Origin: Macrocystis pyrifera
Lineage: Eukaryota > Sar > Phaeophyceae > Laminariales > Laminariaceae
Length of the DNA: 64,000 nucleotides
NCBI GenBank assembly: GCA_031763025.1
Contig: JASSKH010000038.1
Coordinates: 3,203,001-3,267,000, forward strand
Direction: 5' to 3'
Position numbers and translations under genes: made by a program. Of the stretch, positions 18,819 through 24,239 are shown in pieces. The stretch's first letter is position 1. The number at the start of each line of letters is the position of its first letter. The notes beneath the pieces are model-generated. The model made no database searches. It worked only from the letters and a program-made list of their open reading frames with translations, and was not told the DNA's origin.

Positions 18819-21310
18819 GGGTTCTCAAGAACGCTCTCGGTAGGGTAGGGTCAACGAAAGGGGCGGGGCGGGGCGGGGGCTGGGCTACGAACCACGCTAG
18901 CGGTGCTTCCTGTCCGTCTTCGCCGAGCTCCTCTGTGTCGATAAGGACCTGGGAGTAGGGGGAGGCAGGGGAAATACAGGGGTGGGAGGGGGGTAGGGTC
19001 GAGGTCGAGGTCGGGGTGAGGATGAGGGTGGCGGTGTGCTCATTTTTATCCATGACCGTAGTCATATAGACCCCCGCATCCCTACAATGCCGGGACGGAG
19101 AACGTCGTGTTTTCACCAAAGAGACAATGCTTGCTACGGGGTGGGGGTGAGGGTGGGGGTTTGGGGGGGGGGCGTACTCATTTCTTGCTTGCCTTAGTCA
19201 TTTGACCATTGACCACGCATCCCTTTCGAGACGGAGCACCGTTCCTACTCCTAATAGAGACACCTCCAACAATTGGGCGCTCATTACGTTGTTTCCATAT
19301 ATTACATAGAAGCTTTTTGCTAATCTTATCCCCTTCCTGTCTGGCCTCCTGTGGCCACCATCTATCTCCTGGGATAGCGATCGTTTTCTCGCTGCTATTC
19401 ATTGTATCAAACTCCTCCATGTCACATTCGTCTATTTCCCTCATCTCCTCTTCTAACACATCCCGTTCCTCCTTGTATATTTCACATTCACCTACCATGT
19501 GAGTTCTACTCTCTATTGCTTTGCCACACGGGCACATCTGTGCGTCTACTTCCTCCTCCTCCCCGGCTACTGGTGTACCTCTTTCTTCTTTCTGGTAGGT
19601 CCAGGTCCCCTACACGAAAGCGCAGTTTCAGCGTTTTCGCGACGTCCACTGGGCCATGCAAATACGTTTTCATACCTATTCCTTCCCTCAATCCCCCGTA
19701 TATCTGAGTGTTTTTCCGATTCCACCTTGTTTCTTAGCGCTAGCCTTTCCCTTCTTTCTATCCTTTCTTCTACTTCTGCCTTGTACCTCCCAAACTTCCC
19801 GGCGGACATCATCTCTTCTTGGTTTCCCCCTAGATCATTCCATACTTTCTCAACTACGCCATCCCACCTTATTCCAGCTGGCCCTTTTGTTATTTTCTCC
19901 CATACAGCTCTATCAACTATGGTGGGCAACCTCTTTTTTGGCATGTTCCTTGCTTTATATTGCCAGTTCAACTTTCTCGTGTCTCTATTTGTCTTGAGTG
20001 GGCGCATTCCCAGTTCTGCTCTTACTACTGTATTACTAGTCGTACTTGAGCATCTTAAGGATTTTTTTAGCTGCTGTCATTTGTACTGTTTCCAACTGTT
20101 TTACGAGTTTCGCGTTCCCTTCCCATAACTCTCCTGCCTATTCTAGCTTTGGTACTATCACATTCATCAAGATACATCTCTTAATCCCAGTGTCAAGGTT
20201 CGGGTCTGTTGGGATGGCATCCATCTTGCTTACTTGTGCCTTACCCTTTCCTATTACTTTTGCTGTATATGTGTCCCAAGAGCAGTCTTTTGAGATATCT
20301 ATGCCAAGGTATGTACACTGGTCTACGGTTGGGGGGGGTTGTTGAATTTGGGGAAGGGGTGGAGATAGAGGCGGAAGGAGGGACGAGGGGCGTGGTGAGA
20401 GGTGGGGGGAGGCGTGGGGGTAGAGGTGGAGGTGGTATCGGGTCAAAAGAGACAACCCACTGAACCAATCAGTCAGTCAGCGCCGACTTGGTGGTCTAGT
20501 AGGTGATCCGTTCGGCCCAATACGTGGGGGCAGAGGTGGAGGTGGCAGTGGCGGTGAGGGTGGGGGGGGGGGGGGTGAGAACAGGGGTGGAGGTTGGGGT
20601 GGGAGTAGGGGCGAAGGTGGGGATGGTGGTGGTGGTGGTGGAAGGTGGTGGTATTTACTCTGGTAGAAGAGAGGCGGGGGAGGTGGGGGTATGGGCGGGG
20701 TGGAGTCCCTTCCATGTATCCATTTCTCTACTGTATCTCTCGTTCTTTCAGCCCCGCCCCTCTCCTGTCACTCTCGCTCTCGCTAGATAAGTTGTCCCTT
20801 TTTCCCCCCTCGTCTCTCTCTCTCTGCATCTCCGACAACGCAAGGAGTAACCGAGTGTACAGCCTTCTCCAATACCTAGCATCCCCCCCTCCCCCTCCAT
20901 TCGAAACCGTCACCCAAGGCAAGAAAGCTCAAAAGCGGTTCAGAAAGTCCGCCTCAAAAGCGGTTCTTAGTAGGATGCAGCTCACCTCTCTTGCGAGTCG
21001 CCCAACACCTCACGGCACTTCGCGCTTGGTGCAAAAATCGTCTTCCTGGTCGGTGAAAACCCGACGTGATCCGTCCCGGCATTGTAGGGATGCGAGGTGC
21101 ATGACAATAATACACTACCCCCCCCCCCCCCCTCTTCCCCTCTGCCCACTTACCTCGAGCCTAATCCAGAACACTTGGTCGCCGCCACCCCCGCTCAACG
21201 ACGGCGAAGAAAATTCCTGGAAAAACCTCTCGCCAGCGTTGTTGACGGCGTCCAACAGAATGTCCCGCGCTTTCCACAACGGAACCGCCCCCACCACCAC
21301 CCCCTGAACC
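1..21310 (-). CDS. PHYLLO: PHYLLO-type MenF-MenD fusion gene, 3' part cut by window edge
   Basis: Multi-exon gene on the minus strand; the exons are listed separately below. The MenF part (isochorismate synthase, chorismate to isochorismate) carries, in order, [114 protein letters not shown] and AGAGIV. The MenD part (ThDP-dependent SEPHCHC synthase) carries [49 protein letters not shown] and [12 protein letters not shown]. In plants and several algae these domains are fused, followed by MenC and MenH, in the phylloquinone pathway. The F-then-D order here fits, so MenC/MenH should lie to the left of base 1. Intron phases agree between almost all neighbouring exons. MenF and MenD are recognised with high confidence. 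That they form one transcript is inferred from order, strand, phase and known fusions. No plastid-targeting leader was identified. Confidence 0.85.
142..555. other. PHYLLO intron with GGTTTGG-type low complexity
   Basis: Degenerate GGTTTGGTTT/GGTTCGG sequence over about 150-430, then A-rich and (AC)n at 510-550. One TACCTGGTA palindrome lies at 387-395. No gene seen. Confidence 0.6.
556..733 (-). CDS. PHYLLO: PHYLLO exon: MenD TSGTAVAN exon
   Basis: Reads [39 protein letters not shown], then SNQTIDQ to a GTGTGG donor in phase 0. These are near-canonical MenD motifs. The upstream border lies in a G-rich stretch, with an AG at 734-735 or 722-723; both keep phase. The intron to the previous exon would be only about 50-65 bases. 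Confidence 0.93.
789..1010 (-). CDS. PHYLLO: PHYLLO exon: MenD DER motif with Ser/Gly insertion
   Basis: The acceptor GGCATTAG gives [20 protein letters not shown] and VGFARA. DER carries the Glu that activates ThDP in MenD. No GT donor follows at the expected place. The frame instead runs through a Ser run and a Gly-rich stretch to a good donor (GTAAGGG) at 781-788. That donor is phase-compatible with the next exon, so I infer an in-frame low-complexity insertion of about 50 residues. A non-canonical donor near 930 is the alternative. Confidence 0.8.
1065..1240 (-). mobile_element. LINE-A 3' fragment in a PHYLLO intron
   Basis: On the minus strand this matches the last 130-170 bases of the LINE-A copies at 14 and 19 kb: AACGGTGCTCYGTCTC, then GGTCAA..TGACTTAAGGCAAGC, then GAGTACGCC followed by a C/T-rich run. 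It is 5'-truncated and diverged. Confidence 0.7.
1490..2370. repeat. C/A-rich degenerate microsatellite
   Basis: Roughly 850 bases of ACC, CCATA and CCAAA permutations (the minus strand reads TGGTATGG/GGTTTGG). It fills the MenD intron. Long open frames here are composition artefacts. Confidence 0.85.
2384..2516 (-). CDS. PHYLLO: PHYLLO exon: MenD N-terminus
   Basis: Reads [20 protein letters not shown] and [20 protein letters not shown] up to the donor GCTAG/GTGAGC. The LVEELxRLGV..PGSRSTPL motif opens the MenD thiamine-diphosphate fold, and the Ser-Arg pair contacts substrate in characterised MenD. The downstream border is firm in phase 2. The upstream border is a guess (CGAG at 2517-2520). 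A homopolymeric G tract and SINE sequence lie just upstream. Confidence 0.88.
2573..2720. repeat. G tract (C on minus strand) beside a SINE-C end
   Basis: A run of about 39 G at 2573-2611 continues into G-rich sequence and directly abuts the C-tract end of the SINE-C copy at 2725. Confidence 0.85.
2725..2965 (-). mobile_element. SINE-C copy (C-tract-ended short element)
   Basis: A dispersed unit of about 240 bases, also found near 7.9, 15.7, 18.4, 19.0, 21.0, 45.9 and 63.0 kb. Reading 5' to 3' on the minus strand: GCCTCACAAGCGGTTCTCGG, GGATGCGGCTCA, GGTAAAAAACCC, TAGGGATGCGAGGGTCTATG, TCATACGACTACGGCCATGC, then a short end and a C tract. It has no coding capacity. A B-box-like GGTGAAAACCC is seen in better copies. 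Confidence 0.7.
3455..3575. repeat. GATCGTTGGTCGATGATTC tandem repeat
   Basis: Several diverged tandem copies of a roughly 20-30 base unit made of GATCGTTGGTCGATGATTC. Confidence 0.7.
4070..4200. repeat. Short tandem repeat, 27-30 base unit
   Basis: Three to four copies of AAAAGCCCAATTATGCTTC.. in direct tandem. No gene recognised between 2966 and 5427, apart from low-complexity sequence. Confidence 0.7.
5428..5647 (-). CDS. PHYLLO: PHYLLO exon: MenF C-terminal exon
   Basis: The acceptor CACACAG opens [19 protein letters not shown] and VAIRSALV. A Gly/Ser-rich in-frame insertion follows, then LFAGAGIV and SEWAETGVK up to AAG/GTGCGTAC. RGxYxGPVG and AGAGIVxGS..EWxET are the closing motifs of isochorismate synthases. 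It joins the previous exon exactly (Arg codon split AG/A). Confidence 0.94.
5770..5880 (-). pseudogene. Decayed partial copy of the MenF C-terminal exon start
   Basis: About 120 bases upstream of the genuine last MenF exon, the intron holds a second, mutated version of that exon's first 50 or so bases. It reads CCAGTGGGATACATATCTGC where the true exon has CCGGTGGGATACTTGTCTGC. It also keeps an AGAAGG acceptor-like start. The frame degenerates and does not continue. It looks like a small local duplication that captured the intron/exon border and then decayed. Confidence 0.6.
5921..6058 (-). CDS. PHYLLO: PHYLLO exon: MenF HPTPAVxG exon
   Basis: Reads [18 protein letters not shown] and [10 protein letters not shown] up to the donor GACAG/GTAAGAG. 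The downstream border is firm. The upstream border at AGC (6058-6060) is chosen because it alone keeps phase. It adds an acidic leader (EKEEVEGEW) derived from a GGA/GAG microsatellite at 6060-6170. Confidence 0.85.
7051..7175 (-). CDS. PHYLLO: PHYLLO exon: MenF HVQH exon
   Basis: The acceptor AAATAG and donor TGCAG/GTAAAG enclose [18 protein letters not shown] and then [16 protein letters not shown]. The family usually has K(D)xxEHxxVVDY, so Asn replaces the usual His next to the conserved Glu. The HVQH strand is typical of isochorismate synthases. Confidence 0.93.
7345..7398 (-). mobile_element. LINE-A terminal 3' fragment
   Basis: Only the last 40 or so bases of LINE-A: minus strand ATGCGTGGTCAATTGTCAAA.., then GCAAGCATCAAATGAGTAC, then a CCCCCCC run. 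It is an extremely 5'-truncated insertion or relic, still ending at the same GAGTAC-C junction. Confidence 0.6.
7530..7688 (-). CDS. PHYLLO: PHYLLO exon: MenF GASPERL / ALAGTR exon
   Basis: Exactly 53 codons between CTCTCGAAG and [46 protein letters not shown], then [18 protein letters not shown]. FLGxxPERLF and the TExLAGTRxRG loop carry catalytic and Mg2+/chorismate contacts in the family. Phase 0 at both ends. Confidence 0.95.
7820..8130 (-). mobile_element. SINE-C copy with a second 3' end downstream
   Basis: A full unit occupies about 7905-8130, with the C tract (G on plus) at 7885-7895. A second 3'-end fragment (CATGTACACATGGGCATGAG) lies at 7825-7870. The junction holds TACCTGGTA at 7898-7906. 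Another C/G run at 8130-8150 borders the 5' side. Confidence 0.65.
8419..8532. mobile_element. MITE-1 copy
   Basis: TA-flanked foldback element with TTACGGGGG..CCCCCGTAA ends. Near its right end the conserved ..GGTCCTATTTACTATG.. is replaced by GGTCCTACCAGGTATG, a 7-base CCAGGTA gain at a TA. Confidence 0.8.
8813..8885. mobile_element. MITE-3 copy
   Basis: A 70-75 base foldback with ends AGTGCAGTCCCG..CGGGACTGCAGTACT around a GGGGACA..TGTCCCC inner repeat. Siblings lie at about 46.8, 47.2 and 54.3 kb. It abuts the next MITE-1 copy. Confidence 0.75.
8886..9006. mobile_element. MITE-1 copy with internal CCAGGTA gain
   Basis: TA-flanked, with ends TTACGGGGG and CCCCCGTAA. Its middle reads AAAACCTACCAGGTATAT where siblings have AAAACCTATATATTT. 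Confidence 0.85.
9035..9279. mobile_element. MITE-2 copy with internal GTATGGCATAGTGCCGGTTGA repeats
   Basis: Starts GTGGTCCCTCTATAGTGCCG and ends with CGGCACTAC after an inner GGCACTATAGAGG, like copies near 48.3, 49.0 and 52.4 kb. This copy has three tandem TATAGTGCCGGTTGAGTATG units after its left end. Confidence 0.65.
9489..9549. repeat. Long near-perfect hairpin
   Basis: Twenty-base arms TGTTCGAAACATAAAGGATA are perfectly complementary across a short centre, which itself pairs (ACTGAG..CTCAGT). The whole 61 bases can fold into one hairpin. Confidence 0.85.
9568..9871 (+). mobile_element. TIR element family 4, copy 1
   Basis: About 300 bases. The left end GGGCTGTTCGGCTTTGCACG pairs with the right end CGCGCAAATACGAACAGCCC. 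A second copy in the opposite orientation lies at 63.34-63.63 kb and shares internal blocks (GGGAGCAGGGTACC, GGTCAAAGTGCC). No coding capacity. The A run at 9830-9840 is internal. Confidence 0.65.
9937..10051 (-). CDS. PHYLLO: PHYLLO exon: MenF catalytic KVVLAR exon
   Basis: A strong acceptor (TTTTTTCAG) and a strong donor (CAG/GTACTC) enclose [17 protein letters not shown], then [12 protein letters not shown] and [15 protein letters not shown] is a signature of isochorismate/anthranilate/salicylate synthases; its Lys is the general base in the MenF/EntC family. The exon is in phase with both neighbours. Confidence 0.95.
10296..10456. repeat. (AGT)n microsatellite
   Basis: About 160 bases of near-pure AGT/TAG with a few AGC units, in a PHYLLO intron. 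It creates spurious poly-Ser/poly-Leu frames on both strands. Confidence 0.95.
10539..10618 (-). CDS. PHYLLO: PHYLLO exon: short MenF exon before KVVLAR
   Basis: Eighty bases between the acceptor TGCTGTGCAG and the donor AACAAAAG/GTGCTATA read [20 protein letters not shown] and then DDMENK. The [10 protein letters not shown] helix sits where MenF has W..xVxxAL before KVVLAR. The two leftover bases plus the first base of the next exon make an Arg codon, so the phase is exact. Confidence 0.85.
11570..11800. repeat. AACC/AATC tetranucleotide-rich region
   Basis: Degenerate CAACCAACCAATCAATCAA repeats in a PHYLLO intron. Flanking 10.65-11.57 kb is A/C-rich spacer. A frame at about 10860-11035 on the minus strand ([16 protein letters not shown]) looks protein-like but does not fit the MenF order. 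Confidence 0.7.
11980..12457 (-). CDS. PHYLLO: PHYLLO exon: MenF with Gly/Asn/Ser repeat expansion
   Basis: Open frame reading [16 protein letters not shown], then a long Gly-Asn/Gly-Ser repeat encoded by degenerate hexanucleotides (12090-12345), then [27 protein letters not shown] matches the strand after LPxVEL in MenF, and the Ala/Arg helix fits the segment before the catalytic half. The frame stays open through about 250 bp of microsatellite. An Asp run further upstream (12470-12540) is probably intronic, because phase-matching acceptors lie at 12455-12458. The downstream border is uncertain. Confidence 0.6.
12612..13035. repeat. Degenerate GGGTA/GGATA pentamer array
   Basis: About 420 bases of TAGGG, GGATA and GGTAAGG units. 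It resembles a telomere-like satellite but is not an exact (TTAGGG)n array. It sits in the intron upstream of the repeat-rich MenF exon. Confidence 0.9.
13221..13450 (-). CDS. PHYLLO: PHYLLO exon: MenF YGGxRF / LPxVEL region
   Basis: The acceptor GCCCAG precedes [11 protein letters not shown]. An Ala/Thr-rich insertion ([15 protein letters not shown]) follows, then [22 protein letters not shown] up to a GTGAATGATG donor. The YGGxRF and FLPxVEL strands are typical of isochorismate synthases and flank a loop that is expanded here. The exon ends with one base and the next supplies two, so the frame is kept. Confidence 0.85.
13490..13640. repeat. G/A-rich low-complexity tract
   Basis: Runs of G with AGGGGA interruptions between the MenF exon at 13.45 kb and the LINE-A copy. 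No exon recognised here. A small candidate at 13807-13870 (minus, VYLLFDSLT) did not fit in phase. Confidence 0.7.
14059..15130 (+). mobile_element. LINE-A copy, 5'-truncated, with target duplication
   Basis: Non-LTR retrotransposon 3' part inserted in the largest PHYLLO intron. The plus strand carries the post-RT region ([60 protein letters not shown]) and, after stops and frame changes, a C-terminal Cys-rich knuckle ([20 protein letters not shown]). It ends CAAGCAAGAAATGAGTACGC and a C-rich tail. CTGTTAGGTTG occurs immediately before (14048-14058) and after (15131-15141), the target-site duplication expected of LINE insertion. The opposite-strand copy lies at 19.2-20.3 kb. Confidence 0.88.
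14750..15109 (+). pseudogene. LINE-A C-terminal zinc-knuckle fragment
   Basis: An open frame of 119 codons reading [17 protein letters not shown] (a C.C..H....C pattern typical of LINE C-termini), then an acidic helix and [14 protein letters not shown]. It is separated by stops and frameshifts from the RT-derived part at 14123-14374, so this copy is dead. Confidence 0.75.
15206..15280. mobile_element. MITE-1 left-end fragment
   Basis: The left half of MITE-1 (TATTACGGGGGACCATAGTA) with a (CA)n insertion, abutting a full copy. Confidence 0.75.
15281..15389. mobile_element. MITE-1 copy
   Basis: TA-flanked, with ends TTACAGGAGACC and GGGCACCCGTAA and the usual CCATAGTAAATAGGACC inner arm. Confidence 0.85.
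15600..15835 (+). mobile_element. SINE-C copy, best preserved
   Basis: Runs from GAAGCTGTCATCCATATAC through GGTTCTTAGTAGGATGCAGC, GGTGAAAATCCGACG, CATTGTAGGGATGCAATGG and CATGCATGATATCGAGTAC to a C tract. Confidence 0.8.
15836..15930 (+). mobile_element. Chain of 3' ends: LINE-A tail, then SINE-C tail
   Basis: Directly after the SINE-C C tract comes AAGCAACAAATGAGTAC plus C14, the LINE-A terminus. Then CGACTACGGCCATGCATGAC..GAGTAC and another C-rich tail follow, a SINE-C terminus. Three successive C-tailed ends lie within 120 bases. Confidence 0.75.
16034..16041. repeat. Left 8-bp target duplication AAACTTAC
   Basis: Identical to 17961-17968, immediately outside the inverted termini of the hAT-like element. 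Confidence 0.9.
16042..17960. mobile_element. hAT-like non-autonomous DNA transposon
   Basis: The left end CACACCTCGGATAA-A-GTAACACT and the right end (minus strand) CACACCTCGGATAA-G-GTAACACT match at 22 of 23 bases. Both are flanked by the same 8 bases. An 8-bp duplication and CA-starting TIRs are typical of the hAT superfamily; P and Merlin elements also make 8-9 bp duplications. The 1919 bases code for nothing recognisable. They are packed with at least 25 variants of the imperfect palindrome TAACATTATGTTA followed by GTGTTAGCGG, often with GGATAACGTAC. The left half shows a higher-order period near 219 bases. The centre (16900-17060) is different: G/C runs and AGGCGTTTTTTT repeats. Confidence 0.85.
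17961..17968. repeat. Right 8-bp target duplication AAACTTAC
   Basis: See the left copy at 16034-16041. Confidence 0.9.
18098..18137. repeat. C tract of about 40 bases
   Basis: A near-pure C run between the hAT-like element and SINE-C fragments. Confidence 0.9.
18190..18250 (+). mobile_element. SINE-C 3'-end fragment
   Basis: TATGGTCATACGACTACGG..CATGCACGACATGAGTAC plus a C-rich run. Confidence 0.65.
18310..18562 (+). mobile_element. SINE-C copy
   Basis: Near full length, from GACGCTATCATGCATAAAC to CATGCATGAGATCGAGTACA plus C-rich sequence. It ends about 35 bases from the donor of the PHYLLO exon at 18596. Confidence 0.75.
18596..18948 (-). CDS. PHYLLO: PHYLLO exon: MenF module with Ser/Gly-rich insertion
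   Basis: A pyrimidine-rich acceptor (CTCCCAG) opens [27 protein letters not shown] low-complexity stretch of Ser and Gly runs follows, encoded by CTG/CCG-type trinucleotides at 18720-18815. The exon then returns to [18 protein letters not shown], the usual GxGxA strand of the chorismate-binding fold. The donor ATGAG/GTGTGTGAG is in phase 2 and joins exactly to the phase of the next exon, giving [11 protein letters not shown]. An earlier donor after LEDG also fits in phase. The Ser/Gly run is absent from ordinary family members. Confidence 0.75.
19020..19145 (-). mobile_element. SINE-C 3' half
   Basis: Minus strand: CCGGCATTGTAGGGATGCGG, GACTACGGTCATGGATAAAA and GAGCACACC, followed by C-rich sequence. 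5'-truncated. Confidence 0.65.
19165..20340 (-). mobile_element. LINE-A copy in opposite orientation, 5'-truncated
   Basis: On the minus strand this reads [20 protein letters not shown], then [50 protein letters not shown], and the knuckle [20 protein letters not shown]. It ends CAAGCAAGAAATGAGTACGC plus a C run (G on plus, 19158-19170). It extends about 110 bases further 5' than the copy at 14 kb. The two copies form a widely spaced inverted repeat around the hAT-like element and one PHYLLO exon. Several frames are broken. Confidence 0.85.
20935..21136 (+). mobile_element. SINE-C copy next to the first PHYLLO exon
   Basis: GCGGTTCTTAGTAGGATGCA..GGTGAAAACCCGACGTG..CATTGTAGGGATGCG, then a C tract. 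It ends 18 bases from the PHYLLO donor at 21144-21153. Confidence 0.75.
21154..21310 (-). CDS. PHYLLO: PHYLLO exon: N-terminal part of the MenF module
   Basis: Reads [33 protein letters not shown] and ends at a consensus donor (CTCGAG then GTAAGT) in phase 0. The next exon opens in phase 0, and the joined [18 protein letters not shown] resembles the start of isochorismate synthases. The upstream border is unclear. A different frame over 21310-21450 (MAYTPGAVRKRGVVSLTPRLL) may belong to the first exon, joined either by a very short intron or by a homopolymer indel in the G-rich stretch at 21290-21305. Confidence 0.65.
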
Positions 21311-21744
21311 CGCCCCCACTCTTCCCCCCGCCCCGTCTCTCTCCGCCACGAGGTCTCCGGCCGCGGCCGCCGGCGAGAGTAAGCGCGGCGTTAAGCTGAC
21401 CACGCCCCTTTTTCGGACTGCACCGGGGGTATACGCCATCTGCACGACAATCGGGTTCACGGAGAGATCAAGAGTCAGAAGCGTGGTTAAGCAACTTGGG
21501 GGGGCTTTTGAGAGGGGAAATTTTGGGTTGCAGTAGTGGGGTACGGTACCCACCTTTAAGACCATCCGTTTTTGAAGAGTTTTTCGTGGGATAAGACCAG
21601 GCCAAAATCGGCTCGTAACAGAAAAAAACTACTTGGATATAGTATGGTCAGCAGTAGAAGATAGTACAACTATTAAGAGATTTAGACCGCGTTTACTGGC
21701 CTGTTTTAGACCGCGTTTACTGGCCTGTCACGGGGTGGTCTTAC

Positions 21745-21853
21745 TATCACGGGGGACCAAAGTAAATAGGACCTACGGTACACACAAAACCTATATATTT
21801 CCCCATTTTTAATAAAAACATTTGGTCCTATTTACTATGGTCTCCCGTAAATA
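21745..21853. mobile_element. MITE-1 copy
   Basis: TA-flanked, with ends TCACGGGGGACC..GGTCTCCCGTAA and inner CCTATATATTTCCCCATTTT. Confidence 0.85.
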
Positions 21854-21859
21854 GGGGTA

Positions 21860-23380
21860 CCCCACTACATATTGTAGTGGTATGCTCAGGTTTGCCGTTT
21901 GTAGGGGCCGTGAGTTGTGACTGGATAGAAGTCGCCGACAGGTTATCATTTGGTTGGCTAGGCAGTACAGCTATTACGGGGGAAGACACAGCAGCAGTAC
22001 ACCAGTGGTGTACCCGTTTTAAGACCATCCGGAATACGGCCGTCGTAAGAGATAAAAAACACGCATATCGACTCTGTCACGAGAAAAAAAACTACTTAAA
22101 ATAGGTATATGGGATCATGTAGCAGTAAAAACGTACGTAAAATCCACGTTTTTGGGGCTTTTCACGGTGTGGTTTTAATAAAATGGCTATGCCACTGCTG
22201 TACGTAGCCTTCGAGTATTGCGGGGGAAGATATTTGGAGGCGTTCTGCGAAAAGGGTCTTCTAAAACTTACCATGGTAGGGACTACCACCTATCTCTGAA
22301 TGTGTCGTAGTTTTGCGACCACATAGTTTTCATCTGTGATACGTACGAGTAAGGTGCGAGTATGCTAGTACGTGCGTAAGCTTGGTCGCAAATAGAGGGC
22401 GATCACGATATGCCGGTAGTACTGCTGGCAATTGCGAAAACAAGGTGCGAGAGAGAGAACATGAGAGAGAATGAGAGAGCGAGAAAGAGTGAGGGAGAGA
22501 TGGAGAGAGGGCGAAGGAGAGAGAGAGAGAGAGAGAGACAAAGAGCGACAGCGAGATAGAAACGCACACATAGAGGAAGGCAAAGCCAGAGACGGCGATA
22601 CACACAGAGGTCTCAGGCGCGCGCGTGCAGCTCTGAGGACAAGGTTTTCTGTCTTGCTTCGCCAGTGACTGCTGTGTGCCGCCTGCAGCTTGCCGCCCCC
22701 TTGGGCGTCTCACGAGGATGTCGGACGAGTACATACCGTACGAATACGCAGCTAGCCACGCAAGCCAGGTGCATGCAACCCCCATGTTGTGATGGTAATA
22801 CTCGTATCACGGAGGCTCACGGCAGTAAACAGGCCCAAAATAAGGCCAAGTCGCCCACTTTGGTGCGTTGTGTCTCAAGAACCACCGCGTGAATCGGAAA
22901 TGTTGTCCGTTTCAAACACGCGGTTGATGATGGGGCTTTCCATCGATGCTACCTTCGTATTCTTCATAAACACCTTAGAATCAATATGAAAATTGTCCTG
23001 TTGACCAGGGCACCATTCAGGGAAGTCACTGAACTATATCAATTGAACATAGAATAAGAGCGAACGGCTCATCAACTTGTAAACTCAGTACTACAAATAG
23101 TAGTGATTCCTATGTAAATACATCACGAATTGTGCATAACTCCCACACTTGAACGAACTACAGACGTATTACGCAGCTTGCAAAGTTGAGTGTCGACTAT
23201 CCAATCAGTCGAACTCACAGCCGACGATTGAATAATTTTACAAAATACATTTGGGGAGCCTCTCCCTCCCCCCCGTCTTGGGCCTATGTACTAATAGTAG
23301 GGGCCATATTTTCTGGTGTTGCTTGTGCTGTTGTGTTTTGTACCCGGTACGCTGGCACTTCACTTGCTTGACCCTAGAAT
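21860..23380. other. Spacer without recognisable gene
   Basis: Unique-looking, AT-balanced sequence with a (GA)n/(AGAG)n microsatellite at 22446-22560. I see no supported exon or RNA gene. Confidence 0.5.
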
Positions 23381-23389
23381 TTGCGATTA

Positions 23390-23550
23390 CTTTTTGTTTT
23401 TAGTCTTTCTCTTTTTCACAGTCTTGTGACCACAGAAGCATTAGCATCTACAGTAGAAAAACGAATCAGGACGGACACCGGGTGTGCTGATGAAGCTGGG
23501 TGGAAAGGACGATTTAATGTGAAGAGAACACACAACACACACCATGTAGA
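23390..23550 (+). mobile_element. LINE-B 3'-terminal fragment
   Basis: CAGTCTTGTGACCACAGAAG..CGGACACCGGGTGTGCTGATG..GAAAGGACGATTTAATGTGA, then a (CA)-rich tail. It matches the tails at 25.7 and 38.5 kb. Confidence 0.7.
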
Positions 23551-24239
23551 GCAGTACGCATTACTATCACTAGCAGTCGTGCCAGTACATGTAATGTTGT
23601 AACCGCGCACTTCAAACACGCGAATGAATCAGGCTGTAACTCCTTTGCGTGTTGAAGAGACAGCAGTACAGCGACCACAGGTAGCAACGGCAATTTCGGT
23701 GTTATCAACCGCCTACCAGCAGCGAGAGCACGAGAGCACCCAGAAGTGCGGAAAGCATCATGCTGGGCCCCTGCCGTGCGACTCCTTGCATCCACCATCG
23801 TAACTCGGACACCGACTTGCACTCCTGTACCACATTCCCTTACCATGCAGAGGCCACTGCTGCTGTCTTGTAATCGCCAATTCTTGTCGTCGGCTTTCCC
23901 GTTTGAGGTCCTAAGGGTCAAGACACCCCACCCCGTCTGCGGGACGAAGTTCCGAACTGGTTTTCTCCGTGACAAGGTATACAACATCGCAACCAGAATG
24001 GTATCGTTGGAAATATCTCGGCGAGACCTTTCCGTGTTAGACGTATCACTTGGCCGTTGCATGGTTGGCGCTCGGACCGTTGTCGCCGAGAACATCAGCT
24101 TGGAAACTCGTCTGGAGGGGGTGTGCTATGCATCTGTTCTATCACACGTATGATATTAATAGATGCCGGTACAGGATTAGTGCTGCACCTGTTACTCGTA
24201 TATCATACCTGGTACCTGGCAATAATAGCAGGTACGACC

